A stretch of 43,863 bases of DNA, taken from assembly GCA_016935815.1 (NCBI GenBank), contig JAFGQH010000059.1, forward strand, positions 1 to 43,863, written 5' to 3'. Source of the DNA: Bacilli bacterium. Lineage in GTDB: Bacteria; Bacillota_I; Bacilli_A; Izemoplasmatales; Hujiaoplasmataceae. Each line of letters opens with the position of its first letter. Position 1 is the stretch's first letter. Below, in pieces: positions 8,359 to 16,364 of this stretch. Under the pieces are notes generated by a model. The model was given only the letters and a program-made list of their open reading frames with translations, did not search any database and was not told where the DNA came from. The position numbers were made by a program, and so were the translations under genes.

Positions 8359-9687
8359 TTATCCGATTATGATTTTTTCAGTTGCGTATTCGATGTTTGA
8401 TATCTGAGGAAGACCCCAATTTTTGTTCATAATACCAAAGATTGAAATTGGTCCAAGTCTACCTAAGAACATTAAAAGTGATAACAATATTTTGGAGGCT
8501 GGCAGTAATTCTGCCGTGATTCCCATAGATAATCCGACTGTACCAAAAGCACTAAAGGTTTCAAACAGCATTTTCAGGAAGGTCATATTCTCGCTTGGAT
8601 TGTTTGCTTCAATCAGGGCTAAGGATATAAATACCACCACAATAGATGTCAATGCCAAACCGGCTAATGTGAATGCTTTGGTTCTTGATTCGGAACCGAT
8701 TCTTCGATTGTTGACAATAATCGGTTTTCCTCTTAAAAAACTCGTAATGGATCGAAACATGATATAGAAAGTAGTAGTTTTGATACCACCACCGGTAGAG
8801 TTCGGGGATGCCCCGATGAACATGAATACCATGATCACCATCAAAGTGGAATAAGAGAAGAGGTTCATGTTAACCGTAGAGAAACCAGCGGTTCTCGTTG
8901 TGATGCTTTGAAATACAGCTTCCAACCAAGTTACATTATTGTATTCAAACACTTTGATGATTAGTATTCCGGATACAATCAGGAATAAGGTTGTCTTCAA
9001 AACGATTTTGGAATATAAACTAAGACCGGTCCATTTCTTCTTTGATAAGATATCTCGAATGACAATGAAACCAATACCGCCGATAACAATCATAACCATT
9101 GTGTTGATGTTTAAAAGAACATTTCCACTAAAAGCTTGAAGCGAGGAATCTCCCAAGATATCGAATCCAGCATTGTTGAAAGATGAGATCGAATGAAATG
9201 CGGAAATCCCCAAAGCTTGCCAAAAACCATATTCGGGAACCTGAATGAATACAATCAGGTTGATGATCATTCCAAAGAATTCAATGAGTAATGTAGTGAA
9301 GATGATTGATTTTACCAATCGAACAACACCCGACATGGAATGTTGGTTCAAAGCTTCTTTGATTACATAGCGTTCCGTTACACCAATCTTGATTCCCAAT
9401 ATGATCAATACATAAATCGCAATCGTAACGATTCCGATTCCACCAACTTGAATCAATAAGGCTAAAACGATTTTTCCGAATACCGACAGGGTTGTTGATA
9501 AATCAGGAATGGTAGATAATCCTGTGACACAGACAGCCGATGTCGAGAGGAAGATAGAGTCAAACCAAGACAACGGGTCAGAGCCCTGAGTTGAAATGTT
9601 AAGTTTTAATAGGAAAACACCAATGATGATGATTCCTAAAAAGCTTCCGACAATCACTGATAGCGGTGTGATTTTACGTTTTTTCAT
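8359..9687 (-). CDS. ktrB: Ktr/Trk-type potassium uptake membrane subunit KtrB
   Basis: The 442-residue protein forms the K+-selective pore of a Ktr system. Four pore loops with the filter glycine can be read in order: SAVCVTGLS, SSFNNAGFD, TTRTAGFST and SAFGTVGLS, each between hydrophobic helices. This is the four-fold M1-P-M2 repeat of the family. The lengths match KtrB rather than the longer TrkH. The RCK-domain regulatory partner KtrA is not encoded in this window and is expected elsewhere. An AGGTGG ribosome binding site (9700-9695) fixes the start. The gene stands alone, with its own promoter. Confidence 0.92.
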   Translation of the reverse strand: MKKRKITPLSVIVGSFLGIIIIGVFLLKLNISTQGSDPLSWFDSIFLSTSAVCVTGLSTIPDLSTTLSVFGKIVLALLIQVGGIGIVTIAIYVLIILGIKIGVTERYVIKEALNQHSMSGVVRLVKSIIFTTLLIEFFGMIINLIVFIQVPEYGFWQALGISAFHSISSFNNAGFDILGDSSLQAFSGNVLLNINTMVMIVIGGIGFIVIRDILSKKKWTGLSLYSKIVLKTTLFLIVSGILIIKVFEYNNVTWLEAVFQSITTRTAGFSTVNMNLFSYSTLMVIMVFMFIGASPNSTGGGIKTTTFYIMFRSITSFLRGKPIIVNNRRIGSESRTKAFTLAGLALTSIVVVFISLALIEANNPSENMTFLKMLFETFSAFGTVGLSMGITAELLPASKILLSLLMFLGRLGPISIFGIMNKNWGLPQISNIEYATEKIIIG

Positions 9688-9728
9688 ACTGATACCACCT
9701 TACAAGATTAACCAAAAATACTCAAGTT

Positions 9729-9757
9729 ATTATACTATGCTTTTGCGTTTTTGGCAA
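9729..9757 (-). promoter_or_regulatory. ktrB promoter
   Basis: On the minus strand TTGCCA (9757-9752) is 17 bp from a perfect TATAAT (9734-9729), with the start codon about 40 bases further on. This is a near-consensus vegetative promoter. Confidence 0.75.
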
Positions 9758-9812
9758 ATATGAATGACTTGAAAATAAACTTTCATTTTTCCCTACAATA
9801 ATGACCAAATTT

Positions 9813-9821
9813 TGATATAAT
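9813..9821 (+). promoter_or_regulatory. Extended -10 promoter of the guanylate kinase-like gene
   Basis: TGATATAAT, a perfect extended -10, lies 27 bases before the ATG at 9849. An AGGAGGT ribosome binding site is at 9838-9844. No convincing -35 is present. Confidence 0.65.
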
Positions 9822-9848
9822 GAATATGTCATAATTCAGGAGGTAACC

Positions 9849-10415
9849 ATGTTAGTGTTAATTGGCCCAAGCGCATCCGGAAAAACAGAATCAGCCAAGA
9901 TCATGATCAATCGTTATCCAATCTCTCGCGTTGTCACTTGTACAACTCGACCGAAACGTATCAACGAGATTGATGGGTTCGATTATCATTTCTACTCTCT
10001 TGAAGAATTTAAGAATCTAGAAAAGCAAGGATACTTTATTGAAACCGCGGTTTATAACGGGTTTTGGTACGGTACTCCAAAGAACGAGTTAGGTGATGAT
10101 AAATTCATCATATTGGAGCCCCAAGGTCTAGAATCTTTTTTAGCGCTAAAACCTTGTCTCATTGTTGCTATTTTCTTAAATACAGACGAATCAGTTCGTA
10201 TGTCGAGAATGAAAGAACGAAAAGATAAGACAAAGGATATCGAGAAGCGAATTGAAGCAGATCGAATCGAATTTAATTTGAACCACATAAAAGGACTCGA
10301 CCTCGTGATTGATACGACGGATATCACATTGTCCAATCTCGCTGATCTTGTATATTCAAAATATATAGAATTACTGAAACAAAAACAGGAGAATGATAAT
10401 GGCAGTACATGTTAG
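9849..10415 (+). CDS. Guanylate kinase-like nucleotide kinase
   Basis: The 188-residue protein has a P-loop GPSASGKT (residues 6-13), the GMP-binding segment CTTRPKRINEIDGFDYHF and the GMP-site motif YGTP. It also has an LID-type arginine-rich segment (MSRMKERKDK) and a C-terminal helix pattern of guanylate kinases, which phosphorylate GMP to GDP. It is slightly shorter than the usual ~200-210 residues, and the P-loop has A-S in place of the common G-V/S-G. It may therefore be a divergent paralogue rather than the housekeeping Gmk. It overlaps the acetyltransferase gene by 17 bases. Confidence 0.8.
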   Translation: MLVLIGPSASGKTESAKIMINRYPISRVVTCTTRPKRINEIDGFDYHFYSLEEFKNLEKQGYFIETAVYNGFWYGTPKNELGDDKFIILEPQGLESFLALKPCLIVAIFLNTDESVRMSRMKERKDKTKDIEKRIEADRIEFNLNHIKGLDLVIDTTDITLSNLADLVYSKYIELLKQKQENDNGSTC

Positions 10416-10857
10416 AAAAGCAAAACGCGAAGACTCAGGTTTGATCCTAGATCTCATCAAAGGAATAGCTGAATACGAAAAACTCTCTGATCAAGTTGAA
10501 GCGACTGTATCGCTTTTAGAACAACAATTATTTGATGAAAAAAACGCATTTGTGCTGTTAGCGTTTCACGATGAAATTGCAGTTGGATTCGCACTTTATT
10601 TCTACAATTTCTCCACATTCAAAGGAAAAAAAGGACTATATTTAGAGGACTTATTCGTCAAACCAGAATACCGAGGATTAGGAATTGGAAATATGTTATT
10701 TGAAACATTAAGAGATATTGCCAGACAAGAAAACTGCGGTAGAATGGAATGGGTTTGCCTCGATTGGAATCAACCAGCAATTGACTTCTACCGAAAGAAA
10801 AACGCTCGCTCCATGGACGATTGGATCATCTTCCGCTTAAATGAGGACGACCTTTGA
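10399..10857 (+). CDS. GNAT acetyltransferase of the spermidine/thialysine (SSAT-like) group
   Basis: This 152-residue enzyme would transfer acetyl from acetyl-CoA to an amine. The acetyl-CoA P-loop appears as PEYRGLGIG, preceded by the strand LYLEDLFV. The flanking sequence FYNFSTFKGKKGLYLEDLF and the C-terminal CGRMEWVCLDWNQPAIDFY are characteristic of SSAT/thialysine acetyltransferases rather than of ribosomal-protein or aminoglycoside GNATs. An ATG at 10393 is too close to the AGGAG at 10387-10391, so 10399 is chosen. It is translationally coupled to the upstream kinase gene. The natural substrate could be a polyamine or a lysine analogue. Confidence 0.85.
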   Translation: MAVHVRKAKREDSGLILDLIKGIAEYEKLSDQVEATVSLLEQQLFDEKNAFVLLAFHDEIAVGFALYFYNFSTFKGKKGLYLEDLFVKPEYRGLGIGNMLFETLRDIARQENCGRMEWVCLDWNQPAIDFYRKKNARSMDDWIIFRLNEDDL

Positions 10858-10866
10858 GCAAATCAC

Positions 10867-10895
10867 TTGGAAAAACCAGCAACATTTGATACAAT
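10867..10895 (+). promoter_or_regulatory. Thioredoxin gene promoter
   Basis: TTGGAA (10867-10872), a 17-bp spacer and TACAAT (10890-10895) with a TG extension at 10887-10888 precede trxA. The ribosome binding site is AGGAGG. Confidence 0.7.
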
Positions 10896-10928
10896 TAATT
10901 CGAAATTTTCATAGGAGGAATAGTAATT

Positions 10929-11240
10929 ATGCCAGTAAAAGTTACAACAGAAACATTCAAGAAAGAAGTATTAGAATCAGAAGTTCCAGTAATCGTCGAT
11001 TTCTGGGCACAATGGTGTAGACCTTGCCTGATGTTAGCACCGGTTTTGGAAGAACTGGAAAGCGATATGGAAGGTAAAGTAAAAATCGCAAAAGTCAACG
11101 TTGATGAAGAAGGATATTTGGCAAACCAATTCCGCGTATCCAGCATTCCTACCGTTTATTTGTTTGAAAACGGACAAGTAAAAAATCAAGTCATCGGTTT
11201 GATGAGAAAAGAAGATTTGAAGAGACGTTTGGGACTTTAA
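10929..11240 (+). CDS. trxA: Thioredoxin
   Basis: The 103-residue cytosolic thiol-disulfide reductase has the complete thioredoxin fold. The active site is FWAQWCRPC with Cys30 and Cys33, and the cis-proline loop is SSIPTVYLF. The dipeptide between the cysteines is Arg-Pro rather than the usual Gly-Pro, which may shift redox potential or partner choice. It has its own promoter and terminator, so it is expressed independently of neighbours. Thioredoxin reductase is not in the window. Confidence 0.95.
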   Translation: MPVKVTTETFKKEVLESEVPVIVDFWAQWCRPCLMLAPVLEELESDMEGKVKIAKVNVDEEGYLANQFRVSSIPTVYLFENGQVKNQVIGLMRKEDLKRRLGL

Positions 11241-11276
11241 TCTTTATCACTAGACAACAATAACATCAAAGACATC

Positions 11277-11299
11277 AAAAGCCTGAAGGGGCTTTTTTT
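11277..11299 (+). terminator. Intrinsic terminator of trxA
   Basis: AAAAGCC (11277-11283) pairs with GGCTTTT (11290-11296) around TGAAGG, followed by more T residues. Confidence 0.75.
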
Positions 11300-11311
11300 G
11301 TTTGTCATAAG

Positions 11312-11389
11312 GAAATATTTCAAACCAATTGTGAAATCACTGGATAATTCGAATTAGAGGTTTATCATAAACACCATTTATGATAAAAT
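11312..11389 (+). promoter_or_regulatory. Dyad-rich promoter/operator region of the aroQ-ltaE pair
   Basis: The region holds a perfect 11-bp inverted repeat, TTTATCATAAA (11361-11371) and TTTATGATAAA (11377-11387), separated by CACCA. Its left arm covers a weak -35 (TTTATC, 11361-11366). Its right arm covers the extended -10 TGATAAAAT (11381-11389), with a 17-bp spacer. A 12-bp palindrome TAATTCGAATTA lies just upstream (11345-11356), and ATTTCA/TGAAAT (11317-11322, 11332-11337) forms a further dyad. A dimeric repressor bound at the main repeat would block RNA polymerase. The regulator is not identified. Confidence 0.65.
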
Positions 11390-11414
11390 AAAGAAAGAAT
11401 TCAGAGGTGAAACA

Positions 11415-11678
11415 ATGGAAGATTTAAGAGAACGAATCGATTTAATCGATGAGAGCATCCAAAACCTGTTTTTGGAACGCATGCAGATTGTAAGTCAGAT
11501 AGCCAAATACAAGAAAGAGAACAAACTGCCGGTGTATGATGGAAAAAGAGAACAAACAATCATCGTCAAAAACGTCAGTAGAATCGATGATTTTGACTTG
11601 AAAGATTTATATGAACAGTTCTATACCAAAATGTTGGAAGTATCCAAACAATATCAGGAAAGGATTCTCAAAAGATAA
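11415..11678 (+). CDS. aroQ: Chorismate mutase (AroQ class, stand-alone)
   Basis: This 87-residue all-helical enzyme converts chorismate to prephenate, the branch to phenylalanine and tyrosine. The typical N-terminal pattern LRERIDLID is followed by Arg22 (LERM), Lys33, Asp42 and the RE pair 45-46, which correspond to conserved active-site positions of AroQ enzymes. It has no fused prephenate dehydratase or DAHP synthase domain. It is followed after one base by threonine aldolase, an unusual partner. Expression is probably controlled by the inverted repeat over its promoter. No other shikimate gene is in the window. Confidence 0.85.
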   Translation: MEDLRERIDLIDESIQNLFLERMQIVSQIAKYKKENKLPVYDGKREQTIIVKNVSRIDDFDLKDLYEQFYTKMLEVSKQYQERILKR

Positions 11679-11679
11679 T

Positions 11680-12693
11680 ATGAAATATATCGACCTTAGA
11701 AGTGACACTGTCACAAAACCAACCCAAGAAATGCGCGATGCGATGTATATCGCTCCAGTCGGTGACGATGTCTTCAGTGACGATGAGACGATGAATGCAT
11801 TGGAAGATTTGGTTGCTAAGACTCTAGGCAAAGAAGCGGGAGTATTTGTCCCTTCAGGAACATTCTCAAATCAATTGTCTCTTTTCACACATTGCAATCA
11901 GGGAGACGAGGTGATTGTCGATCAGGACGCTCACATCGTTCAGCATGAATCTGGAGCCTCTCCGGTCATATCCTCAGTCCAATTGTTCACCTTGGAGAGC
12001 AATCATGGAATATGGGATCTGAACAAACTGGAAAGAGTGATTAAGAAAAGGACTTTATCAACCACAGAAACCAGATTGGTTTGCGTCGAAAACGCTTACA
12101 ATGGCTCTGTTCTTCCATTGGATTACATGGAAAGAGTATTTACCCTAGCAAAGCGTCATGGACTGGCAGTGCATCTCGATGGTGCAAGAATCTTCAACGC
12201 AGCGACTGCTCTTGGGGTAGAGGTTAGTGAAATTGCTCAATATGCTGATACGGTAAGCGTCTGTTTATCAAAAGCGCTCGGGGCACCGGCTGGTACGGTT
12301 TTGGTAGGTCCGAAAGATTTCATTGACAAAGCGAGAATGAAACGCAAAATCATGGGTGGAGGAATGCGTCAAGTTGGCATCTTGGCAGCCGCTGCCAAGA
12401 TATCGGTAGAAGTGATGTCAAAGCGACTGGGAATTGACCATGACAATGCAATCTACATGGAAGCGTTGCTAAGAGAAATTCCTGGAATAAAGATTGATGA
12501 ACATCAACGTGATATCAACATGGTTTTCTTTGATATCGATGACGAACGCAAATACAAACTACATGAATTTTTATTTGACAACGGGGTAAAAATATTGGAG
12601 TACGAAGGTATTTTCAGATTCGTCACACATTACGATATCGACCGAGAAGACATTAAAAAAGCGATTGATTTGGTGAAACGATATTTTTCATGA
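11680..12693 (+). CDS. ltaE: Low-specificity L-threonine aldolase
   Basis: The 337-residue PLP enzyme cleaves threonine or allo-threonine to glycine and acetaldehyde. The family start DLRSDTVTKPTQEM is at the N terminus, the PLP-binding lysine is Lys198 in VCLSKALGAP, and HLDGARIFNAA provides the cofactor-contacting Asp-Gly-Ala-Arg. The reading frame is open from 11611, but homology begins at the ATG at 11680, one base after the aroQ stop. The Shine-Dalgarno is poor, so translation probably depends on coupling to aroQ. Glycine from this reaction could feed one-carbon metabolism. Confidence 0.9.
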   Translation: MKYIDLRSDTVTKPTQEMRDAMYIAPVGDDVFSDDETMNALEDLVAKTLGKEAGVFVPSGTFSNQLSLFTHCNQGDEVIVDQDAHIVQHESGASPVISSVQLFTLESNHGIWDLNKLERVIKKRTLSTTETRLVCVENAYNGSVLPLDYMERVFTLAKRHGLAVHLDGARIFNAATALGVEVSEIAQYADTVSVCLSKALGAPAGTVLVGPKDFIDKARMKRKIMGGGMRQVGILAAAAKISVEVMSKRLGIDHDNAIYMEALLREIPGIKIDEHQRDINMVFFDIDDERKYKLHEFLFDNGVKILEYEGIFRFVTHYDIDREDIKKAIDLVKRYFS

Positions 12694-12722
12694 TTTTACA
12701 TAAGTTATATATTTTTTTAATC

Positions 12723-12754
12723 TTGGTATCATACTAGTATTATGTTATAATACT
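12723..12754 (+). promoter_or_regulatory. Rnf operon promoter with overlapping inverted repeats
   Basis: TTGGTA (12723-12728), a 17-bp spacer, then TATAAT (12746-12751) with a TG extension at 12743-12744 form a strong promoter. Two dyads overlap it: GTATCATAC (12726-12734), and AGTATTAT/ATAATACT (12736-12743, 12747-12754) with a three-base centre. These share GTAT/ATAC half-sites and may bind a redox or nutritional regulator. Confidence 0.7.
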
Positions 12755-12784
12755 GTTTGGATTAATTTCGAAGCGGAGGAAAAG

Positions 12785-14086
12785 ATGATGTTTCAAAAAA
12801 CAAGCGGAATACACATCGATGGTAGAAAGGCAATGTCCAAGAAACTGACAATGGAAGAATATTTCAATCCCGAGTATGTTTACATCCATCTGATCAAAAA
12901 CATCGGTCCTTTGAAAGCGACAGTCGCTGCCGGTGATGAGGTCAAGATAGGACAAGTGGTTGCTGTTCGGGAAGGATTCGGAGAAATGAATGTTTCTTCA
13001 TCTGTCAGTGGGACAGTTACAGGGATCAAAAAGGTTTGGCATTCCAGTGGAAGAATGGTCGAAGCGATTGAAATCAAAAATGATTTTCAAAACACAATGG
13101 ACCCCCACATTAAGCCAAACAAAAACATTGACTCTTTGACCAGAGAAGAATACATTGAAAAGATGAAGCTGGCAGGGCTTACTGGTTTAGGTGGGGCAGG
13201 ATTTCCTACTTATATCAAGTACATCACACATCTACCTATTGATACAGTCATTATCAATGCTGTAGAATGTGAACCGTATTTGACATGTGATTTTAGCTTC
13301 ATATTGGAATATCCGGAAAAACTGATGAAAGGCCTTCATCACTTTATCAAAGCGGCAAACGCAAAAAGAGGCGTCATAGTCTACAAAAACTACAACAAGG
13401 AAATCAAAGAATCCTTGCAGAAATACCTTCATAAATATCCGAATATCTCTCTCTTCGAAGTGGAGGATGTCTATCCGGCAGGATGGGAAAAATACATCAT
13501 CGAACGGGTCACGGGAAAAACCTACACTGGACTTCCAAGTGAAGTGGGAGTCATCGTGAACAATTCTTCAACTGCGATTGTGTTCGCAGATATCGTGGAA
13601 CACAATATTCCACTGATTTCTCGACCAATCACAATCACTGGAGAAGGGGTCAAAAAACCTAGAAACTTCTTTGTACCAATTGGAACAAAAGTGAGTGAAT
13701 TGGTTGAAAAATGTGAAGGTTACGCAGATGGTCTTTTACCGACAAAGGCGAATTACATTGCCGGTGGACCGATGACCGGACGAGCGATCTTAATCGATGA
13801 TCTGATCGTCAATGACACCTTGGGTGCCGTTATTGTCAAACCGTTTGTGGAGAAATTGCATCCGGAATGTCTTGGATGCGGAAAATGTGCCGATGTTTGT
13901 CCAGCATATTTGACTCCAACCGAAATTAAAAAAGCAGTTGAAAGCAATGACTTGAATCTTATAAAAGCATTGAATGCAAACAGTTGTGTTCAATGCGGAC
14001 TCTGCTCTTATGTTTGTCCGTCTCATGTCGAGATTACGGACGCTGTCGTCAAAGCGAAAGACATGTTGCGGAAGGGGGCGAAATAA
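12785..14086 (+). CDS. rnfC: Rnf electron transport complex subunit C
   Basis: The 433-residue peripheral subunit is the NADH-binding part of the Rnf complex, which couples ferredoxin:NAD+ oxidoreduction to Na+ or H+ transport. The N terminus has the SGIHIDGRK start and a barrel-sandwich domain. GLGGAGFPTYIK and AVECEPYLTCD mark the Complex-I-51K-like flavin/NADH region. The C terminus has two 4Fe-4S motifs, Cys362/365/368/372 and Cys401/404/407/411. The ribosome binding site GGAGG (12775-12779) serves ATG 12785 or 12788. It leads a seven-gene operon with one-base or short overlaps throughout. Confidence 0.95.
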   Translation: MMFQKTSGIHIDGRKAMSKKLTMEEYFNPEYVYIHLIKNIGPLKATVAAGDEVKIGQVVAVREGFGEMNVSSSVSGTVTGIKKVWHSSGRMVEAIEIKNDFQNTMDPHIKPNKNIDSLTREEYIEKMKLAGLTGLGGAGFPTYIKYITHLPIDTVIINAVECEPYLTCDFSFILEYPEKLMKGLHHFIKAANAKRGVIVYKNYNKEIKESLQKYLHKYPNISLFEVEDVYPAGWEKYIIERVTGKTYTGLPSEVGVIVNNSSTAIVFADIVEHNIPLISRPITITGEGVKKPRNFFVPIGTKVSELVEKCEGYADGLLPTKANYIAGGPMTGRAILIDDLIVNDTLGAVIVKPFVEKLHPECLGCGKCADVCPAYLTPTEIKKAVESNDLNLIKALNANSCVQCGLCSYVCPSHVEITDAVVKAKDMLRKGAK

Positions 14087-15279
14087 TGGCTAGATTTGCG
14101 AATGGAAAAGCACCTTATCTGAGGATGGCGGATCAAGACAATAAAGGAACCGGCATCATCATGAGAGATTTCCTCATTGGATTAATGCCAGTTATTTTGT
14201 TTGCCTGGTACAAGAACGGTATTGCAGTCTTTATGGATGGAAATACAACGTTCTTTGGTATGTTATATCCTTTATTCTTTATTTTGGCAGGGGCAGTATC
14301 TTCGATGTTGATGGAAGCCGTTTTCTTCTTCTTTACAGATCCGGAAGCAAGAACTCTTCCTTCTTTGATGAAGAAACTATCCTTATCATACGCAATCATT
14401 CCGGGATTGATTCTGGCTTTAATGTTACCAATGTATACACCAATCTGGGTATTGATGTTTGGTACTTTCATTGGGAACATTGTCGGGAAGATGATTTTTG
14501 GGGGATTTGGTCACAATATCTGGAACCCGGCATTATTGGGATACGCTGTAATCAAATTCACATTTATGGGTCTGATCAATGCGTCAGGTGGATATTTTAA
14601 CCCATCAGAGATGATTGCTTTATATGATGCGACTGCTGGTTCTACACCACTTGTTGTTCTTTCCAGCTCGCCATTTAGTTATGATTCCATCGTAGCACCG
14701 TTTGGAAACCTATGGACATTTTTCGTTGGTATGACACCAGGCGGAATGGGAGAAACTTCTGTTATGGTTATGCTGGTAAGTTATTTATGGCTTAGTTTCC
14801 GAAAAGTCATCAAATGGACAACACCACTTATCTATGTCGGAGCGGTCTTCGGATTATCTTGGATTGTGGGAGCTCTAAATGGAGATGCAGGACTTTGGTT
14901 CCCTGTTTACAGTATTCTATCCGGAGGTTTGATGTATGGAGCTGTGTTCATGATTACAGAACCGGTCACTACACCAAAGAATCCTCTAGGAAAAATATAT
15001 TTTGCGTTGATGTTGGCGGTATTGACTGTTTTATTCCGCTTTGTGGGTAGTTTACCTGAAGGAGTCGGAACATCGATTATTGTCATGAACATCTTCGCAT
15101 TACCAATTGATAAATATACAGCAATCATTCGTGCCAATCGATGGAGAAAGCCGGCATGGTTCAAAATCGCCACTCTGGCAGTCATCTTGATTGCAATTGG
15201 ACTGTATGCGGTAATTAAAGCTGGAAATGTATATACAGATATCATTTTACCAATCCTTCCTTTTGGAGGTGTGATGTAA
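14086..15279 (+). CDS. rnfD: Rnf electron transport complex subunit D
   Basis: This 397-residue membrane subunit carries covalently bound FMN. The attachment site reads DATAGST (Asp181 to Thr187), matching the Dxx-x-G-A/S-T flavinylation pattern, so Thr187 is the predicted FMN acceptor. About nine or ten transmembrane helices are visible. The frame is open further upstream, but the ATG at 14086 overlaps the rnfC stop (TAATG) and gives the family N terminus (YLRMADQDN). FMN transfer requires ApbE, which is not in the window. Confidence 0.93.
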   Translation: MARFANGKAPYLRMADQDNKGTGIIMRDFLIGLMPVILFAWYKNGIAVFMDGNTTFFGMLYPLFFILAGAVSSMLMEAVFFFFTDPEARTLPSLMKKLSLSYAIIPGLILALMLPMYTPIWVLMFGTFIGNIVGKMIFGGFGHNIWNPALLGYAVIKFTFMGLINASGGYFNPSEMIALYDATAGSTPLVVLSSSPFSYDSIVAPFGNLWTFFVGMTPGGMGETSVMVMLVSYLWLSFRKVIKWTTPLIYVGAVFGLSWIVGALNGDAGLWFPVYSILSGGLMYGAVFMITEPVTTPKNPLGKIYFALMLAVLTVLFRFVGSLPEGVGTSIIVMNIFALPIDKYTAIIRANRWRKPAWFKIATLAVILIAIGLYAVIKAGNVYTDIILPILPFGGVM

Positions 15280-15280
15280 T

Positions 15281-15796
15281 ATGAAATGGTTTTTACATGA
15301 TAAAGGTTTGATTCTGCTCTTGATTTTTATAACAGTAGTGGTGTTTGCGGTTGGTGGAGTATATTTCGATTCCATAGCAGTAGAACAGACTACGACTACA
15401 GAAGCAGAAACAACCACAACTAACGCCGCTACCGATGTAACAACGGCTGCGAACACAGATCCGCATTTCGTCAGTTACGACGAAACAACGAGAGTTTTGG
15501 AATTGAAAACCAATGGATTCCATGGATACATCTATGTCGAATTCACATTAAATGATACATTGGATGGTGTGGCATCTTATCAAATCAAGACATCGACAGA
15601 AACCTATGATGATAGTCACAATGACAATTATACCGGAGGACCTGTACCAAGTGTCGAGACATCGATACTGGATCAATACATGGCAGATACCAGCCCGGTT
15701 GATGGAGTAGCTGGAGCAACTGAAACCAGCAATTCCATCCTAGAGATGCTTGTTGCATTGGATGAATTCATCGCTAGCCTGAATGGAGGTAACTGA
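15281..15796 (+). CDS. Extra Rnf-associated FMN-binding membrane protein (RnfG-like, X)
   Basis: The 171-residue protein has one N-terminal membrane anchor (residues 10-28), a Thr/Glu-rich stalk (36-58) and an extracytoplasmic FMN-binding domain. The segment GFHGYIYVEF followed by ETY matches the start of FMN_bind domains, and VDGVAGATETSNSI contains the flavinylation motif with Thr147 as acceptor. It sits between rnfD and rnfG, where canonical operons have only rnfG, and has its own GGAGGTG ribosome binding site (15265-15271). Because the next gene keeps the RnfG membrane topology but a degenerate motif, this subunit may carry the FMN that RnfG normally holds. Confidence 0.8.
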   Translation: MKWFLHDKGLILLLIFITVVVFAVGGVYFDSIAVEQTTTTEAETTTTNAATDVTTAANTDPHFVSYDETTRVLELKTNGFHGYIYVEFTLNDTLDGVASYQIKTSTETYDDSHNDNYTGGPVPSVETSILDQYMADTSPVDGVAGATETSNSILEMLVALDEFIASLNGGN

Positions 15797-15797
15797 T

Positions 15798-16364
15798 ATG
15801 AGTGGAGGAATTAAATCTGGACTTGTACTATTGGTTCTTGGTATCATCAGTGGTCTCTTACTCGCATCTGTAAATGCTTGGACGGATCCTTATATCAAAG
15901 AAATCGAATTGCAGGAGCAATACGATGCTTTGAAGGAATTCTATTTTGATCCTACGGATCCCAATTATGCAACCTATCAAGTCAGTGATTTGTATGACTT
16001 AACAAAACTGGATGTGAATGAAGGCTCAATTTCAACCATCTTGGTCTTAAAAGATAAGACCTCAGGTACATTAGAATCTTTGGCATATGTTGCTAGTGGA
16101 AATGGATATAATGGAGCTGTTACGATGCTAATTGTGGTTGATTCTGACTTGACAGTAAGAGGGTATAAAATTCTTACTCAAAATGAGAATCCACCAATTC
16201 AAGAAGATTTTATCAATTACGACTATAATGTTTCTGCGATTACAGACTTGTCACAATTTGATGCAATCGCCCATGCAACCTTCACTTCTAATGCTGTGTT
16301 GGCATGTTTCAATGCAGTATCGGAAAGAGCGGCAAATGACTTTGGAGGTGGTTTGAATGAATAA
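15798..16364 (+). CDS. rnfG: Rnf electron transport complex subunit G, with altered FMN motif
   Basis: The 188-residue protein has one N-terminal membrane segment (about 7-26) and an extracytoplasmic FMN_bind-type domain, the topology of RnfG. The usual ETPG is replaced by NENPP (129-133). The SGAT flavinylation motif is replaced by AHAT (Asp155 to Thr161, followed by FTSNAV). The acceptor Thr is retained, so FMN attachment remains possible but uncertain. An in-frame ATG at 15783 is inside the ribosome binding site of the ATG at 15798 (GGAGGT 15785-15790), so the latter is preferred. It overlaps rnfE by eight bases. Confidence 0.85.
   Translation: MSGGIKSGLVLLVLGIISGLLLASVNAWTDPYIKEIELQEQYDALKEFYFDPTDPNYATYQVSDLYDLTKLDVNEGSISTILVLKDKTSGTLESLAYVASGNGYNGAVTMLIVVDSDLTVRGYKILTQNENPPIQEDFINYDYNVSAITDLSQFDAIAHATFTSNAVLACFNAVSERAANDFGGGLNE

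Noticed and set aside
13984-14085. Longer N terminus for RnfD
   Set aside because: The upstream frame overlaps the Fe-S coding end of rnfC, and the TAATG start at 14086 gives the expected RnfD N terminus.
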